A stretch of 7,228 nucleotides of DNA, from positions 3,665 through 10,892 of the forward strand of contig PMYF01000256.1 in the NCBI GenBank assembly GCA_003171295.1, given 5' to 3'. The DNA comes from Acidobacteriota bacterium. Its GTDB lineage: Bacteria > Acidobacteriota > Terriglobia > UBA7540. Position numbers and translations under genes: made by a program. This document shows positions 5,930 to 7,228 of the stretch, one piece after another (the first letter of the stretch is position 1; the number at the start of each line of letters is the position of its first letter). The notes under the pieces were generated by a model. That model worked only from the letters and a program-made list of their open reading frames with translations, made no database searches and was not told where the DNA came from.

Positions 5930-6562
5930 ATGAAAAGGACTCTTTTGGCAGGTTTAGCAATTCTACTGTTCGGCTCTGTCGCCATGGCGGGTACTGTCCT
6001 CGCAACCGGTGCAGGTTGGTGCGAATCCACCGGCGAATGCAACAATATCAGCATACCAGGTATTAACAACACTTTTGCAGGGGAGGAGGGGGCGGATTAT
6101 CAAGATTGGTTCGCGTTTACCCTTCCAAATACAGCGATTACGAGCGCCTCGATTAGCATCTGGAACGATAGTCAAAACTATACTGAAAATGCCTCGGCGC
6201 TCTACAATTTGTACGAAGCTGCCAGCATCACCTATGGCGGCATCAACAGCGGCGCGATTCTAGGTTCAATCAGCGCCAGCGCTGCCGATACCGGAGTTTC
6301 ACAGTACATCACCATCAACTTGAATGCTGCCGGCCTGGCAGACTTGAACGCCAATCTAGGTGGGCAAATCATATTGGGTGGCGCCGTGACTGGCGTGTCG
6401 TTTGGCGACCCGGAGGTTGACTTCTTTGGGTACACCGACGGCACGCCTGCGGCATATCTGAATATAAATGCCACTACCACACCTGAGCCCGGCAGCGCCA
6501 TGCTACTCGGCATGGGATTGCTCGGTCTCGCTGGAATGGTCCGTCGTAAGCTCGGAGTGTAG
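5930..6562 (+). CDS. PEP-CTERM sorting domain protein
   Basis: 210 residues. The Sec signal peptide is clear: KR at 2-3, a hydrophobic core to about 18, and an AMA cleavage site near residue 20. The C-terminus is a canonical PEP-CTERM signal: Pro185-Glu-Pro187, a transmembrane stretch at about 189-203 (rich in G, L, M), then RRK at 205-207 and the end. Such proteins are recognised and processed by an exosortase at the inner membrane and released to the surface or matrix of EPS-producing bacteria. The central part (21-183) is Ser/Thr/Asn/Gly-rich, predicted beta, with a close cysteine pair at 31 and 37 and repeated aromatic-acidic patches (DYQDWFAF, DFFGYTDG). I do not recognise a named family for it. 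GC content appears lower than in the neighbouring genes. No exosortase or EPS gene is in the window. It is divergent from the second TPR gene and probably monocistronic, ending 21 bases before a large hairpin. Confidence 0.93.
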   Translation: MKRTLLAGLAILLFGSVAMAGTVLATGAGWCESTGECNNISIPGINNTFAGEEGADYQDWFAFTLPNTAITSASISIWNDSQNYTENASALYNLYEAASITYGGINSGAILGSISASAADTGVSQYITINLNAAGLADLNANLGGQIILGGAVTGVSFGDPEVDFFGYTDGTPAAYLNINATTTPEPGSAMLLGMGLLGLAGMVRRKLGV

Positions 6563-6583
6563 TCTTCGTTATCACAAGGAAAA

Positions 6584-6639
6584 CTCCGTCGGTGACAGCG
6601 CGCTAGGATTAGCGTAAACAATGGCTGTCACCGGCGGAG
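6584..6639 (-). terminator. Large hairpin with minus-strand T-tract, probable terminator
   Basis: The arms 6584-6599 and 6624-6639 pair over 16 positions with one non-Watson-Crick pair (a G-U wobble if read rightward). The 24-base loop holds a nested stem, CGCTA (6601-6605) with TAGCG (6610-6614). Read leftward, the stem is followed at once by TTTTCC, a good intrinsic terminator for transcription coming from the tRNA side. Read rightward it is followed by C-rich DNA, so it would only be a 3' structure for the PEP-CTERM mRNA that ends 21 bases earlier. Pairing is certain; the direction of use is inferred. Confidence 0.6.
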
Positions 6640-6927
6640 CCCCACGGATACCCGCTGCTCCATTCGAATCCTCAACTTAATTGGCGCCGGCCTGCGCTGC
6701 CCCCGTTTTGTGGTCCAATCATAATGTGAGTTCCTGGGCAACACATTCGTATGGAGGCCAAGCGCGACGCTCTCCGAGCAATTTGGCGAAAACATCAGGA
6801 AGCAGCCAGCGGCGTTACCTCCGGTTGGTCTGCAAGTCAAAGGGCAGTCCCTGCAAGAGTCCATACATTAATTGCAGAATGGGGTTGGGAAGACGTCTCG
6901 ACCGGAATCTCAGTCTTGGAAAAGATT
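6640..6927. other. Stretch without a supported gene
   Basis: Several short open frames occur on both strands, but none has a good ribosome site or recognisable product. Two rightward frames run on into the antisense of the tRNA gene and give the peptide signature typical of false tRNA-derived proteins. The stretch could be a decayed gene or simply the trailer of the tRNA unit. No repeat of the tRNA 3' end that would mark an integration site was seen. Confidence 0.5.
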
Positions 6928-7002
6928 TGGCTCCTCAGCCAGGACTCGAACCTGGAACCCTTCGGTTAACAGCCGAATGCTCTACCATTGAGCTACTGAG
7001 GA
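6928..7002 (-). tRNA. tRNA-Asn (anticodon GUU)
   Basis: The 75-base minus-strand sequence folds as a complete cloverleaf: acceptor TCCTCAG/CTGAGGA, D-arm GCTC/GAGC with loop AATGGTA, anticodon stem TTCGG/CCGAA with loop CTGTTAA, a 5-base variable loop, and T-arm CCAGG/CCTGG with loop TTCGAGT. The anticodon GTT lies at 6968-6970, reading Asn codons AAC and AAU. Discriminator G and the CCA end are encoded. All stems pair without mismatch, so the gene looks functional. A promoter lies 40 bases upstream. Confidence 0.97.
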
Positions 7003-7042
7003 GCAAGCGTACACACAGGTATTGGCAGAACCAGCCTCTAGG

Positions 7043-7072
7043 TTTATAGCACAGGCGGAAAAACCTCGTCAA
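7043..7072 (-). promoter_or_regulatory. Sigma-70 promoter of tRNA-Asn
   Basis: On the minus strand TTGACG (7067-7072) and TATAAA (7043-7048) are separated by 18 bases, each matching five of six consensus positions. Transcription would begin near 7036, about 33 bases before the mature tRNA 5' end, a normal precursor leader. This is the best sigma-70 promoter in the window. Confidence 0.7.
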
Positions 7073-7091
7073 CCAACTGACGCAAGAGGTA

Positions 7092-7172
7092 GTGGGTCAG
7101 TTTGCTGTAGCGGGGGCTTTACGCCGCCACGTGGCGATGTGAAATCGCCGCTACAACGGCAAAGTGACCCAC
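7092..7172. repeat. 81-base imperfect palindrome, MITE/REP-like element
   Basis: The outer arms GTGGGTCAGTTTGC-TGTAGCG (7092-7112) and the complement of 7149-7172 match at 20 of 21 positions, with a 3-base bulge in the right arm. Inward, about 15 of 21 further positions pair, and the centre is the perfect 12-base palindrome CGCCACGTGGCG at 7125-7136. A nested GGCGAT/ATCGCC hairpin lies in the right half. No coding frame is associated. The structure resembles non-autonomous palindromic elements scattered through many acidobacterial intergenic regions, but no second copy is in this window to prove mobility. Confidence 0.65.
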
Positions 7173-7203
7173 CCCCCACGCTAGGTCAGGAAGATAATAA
7201 TGG

Positions 7204-7219
7204 CCGGTGTGCCCACCGG
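7204..7219. repeat. Small perfect hairpin at the right edge
   Basis: CCGGTG (7204-7209) and CACCGG (7214-7219) form a 6-bp stem with loop TGCC. It is cut off from its context by the window end. It may belong to another palindromic element or be chance. Confidence 0.35.
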
Positions 7220-7228
7220 AGTGTACTG

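Noticed and set aside
6664..6690. TTCGAATCC followed by GGCGCC, considered as a tRNA 3' fragment or attachment site
   Set aside because: Only the T-loop-like motif is present; no T-stem or acceptor pairing and no match to the neighbouring tRNA-Asn 3' end.
6751..6969. Short rightward open frame beginning MEAKRDALRAIW, considered as a transposase remnant
   Set aside because: A vague resemblance to IS66-type accessory helices did not hold in order or spacing, there is no ribosome site, and it ends inside the tRNA antisense.
6681..7049. Rightward open frame with PGLEPGTLRLTAECSTIELL-type peptide
   Set aside because: This signature is a known false protein produced by reading the antisense of a tRNA gene; here it overlaps tRNA-Asn.
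1..7228. CRISPR array, riboswitch or rRNA
   Set aside because: No regularly spaced direct repeats, no recognisable riboswitch core and no rRNA sequence were seen on either strand.

Overview
The window looks like chromosomal DNA from a GC-rich, environmental Gram-negative bacterium. The best guess is Acidobacteriota: exported TPR proteins beside a CRTAC1-like FG-GAP/UnbV protein, plus a PEP-CTERM protein, are typical of that phylum. Planctomycetota or Verrucomicrobiota are possible. This rests on gene content only; no phylogenetic computation was made.

Layout. (1) Positions 1-952, minus strand: the first 317 codons of an alpha-D-glucose phosphate-specific phosphoglucomutase (pgm), running off the left edge. 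It has a GTG start, a good ribosome site and an extended -10 promoter. (2) 953-1237: divergent spacer. (3) 1238-2482, plus: an exported TPR protein. (4) 2483-2602: a 120-base spacer that can form three successive GC-rich stems. (5) 2603-4375, plus: a Tat-exported protein with seven FG-GAP/VCBS calcium-binding repeats and a C-terminal ASPIC/UnbV domain. (6) 4419-5645, minus: a second exported TPR protein, convergent with (5). (7) 5646-5929: divergent regulatory spacer with a sigma-54-like promoter, an upstream dyad and a GC hairpin. (8) 5930-6562, plus: a small PEP-CTERM protein. (9) 6563-6927: no convincing gene, but a strong 56-base hairpin whose T-tract lies on the minus strand. (10) 6928-7002, minus: tRNA-Asn(GUU) with encoded CCA and a clear sigma-70 promoter. 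(11) 7092-7172: an 81-base imperfect palindrome resembling a dispersed MITE/REP-type element. A further small hairpin lies at the right edge.

How the genes may work together. Two similarly sized exported TPR solenoids flank one Tat-exported, probably seven-bladed propeller protein. This suggests a periplasmic or surface adhesion/assembly module, with TPR proteins as possible scaffolds. That is inference from architecture and adjacency. The PEP-CTERM protein would depend on an exosortase encoded elsewhere. Such systems usually accompany exopolysaccharide production, to which phosphoglucomutase supplies glucose-1-phosphate, but pgm is a housekeeping gene and the link here is only circumstantial. 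The most testable observation is the RpoN-type promoter in front of the PEP-CTERM gene.
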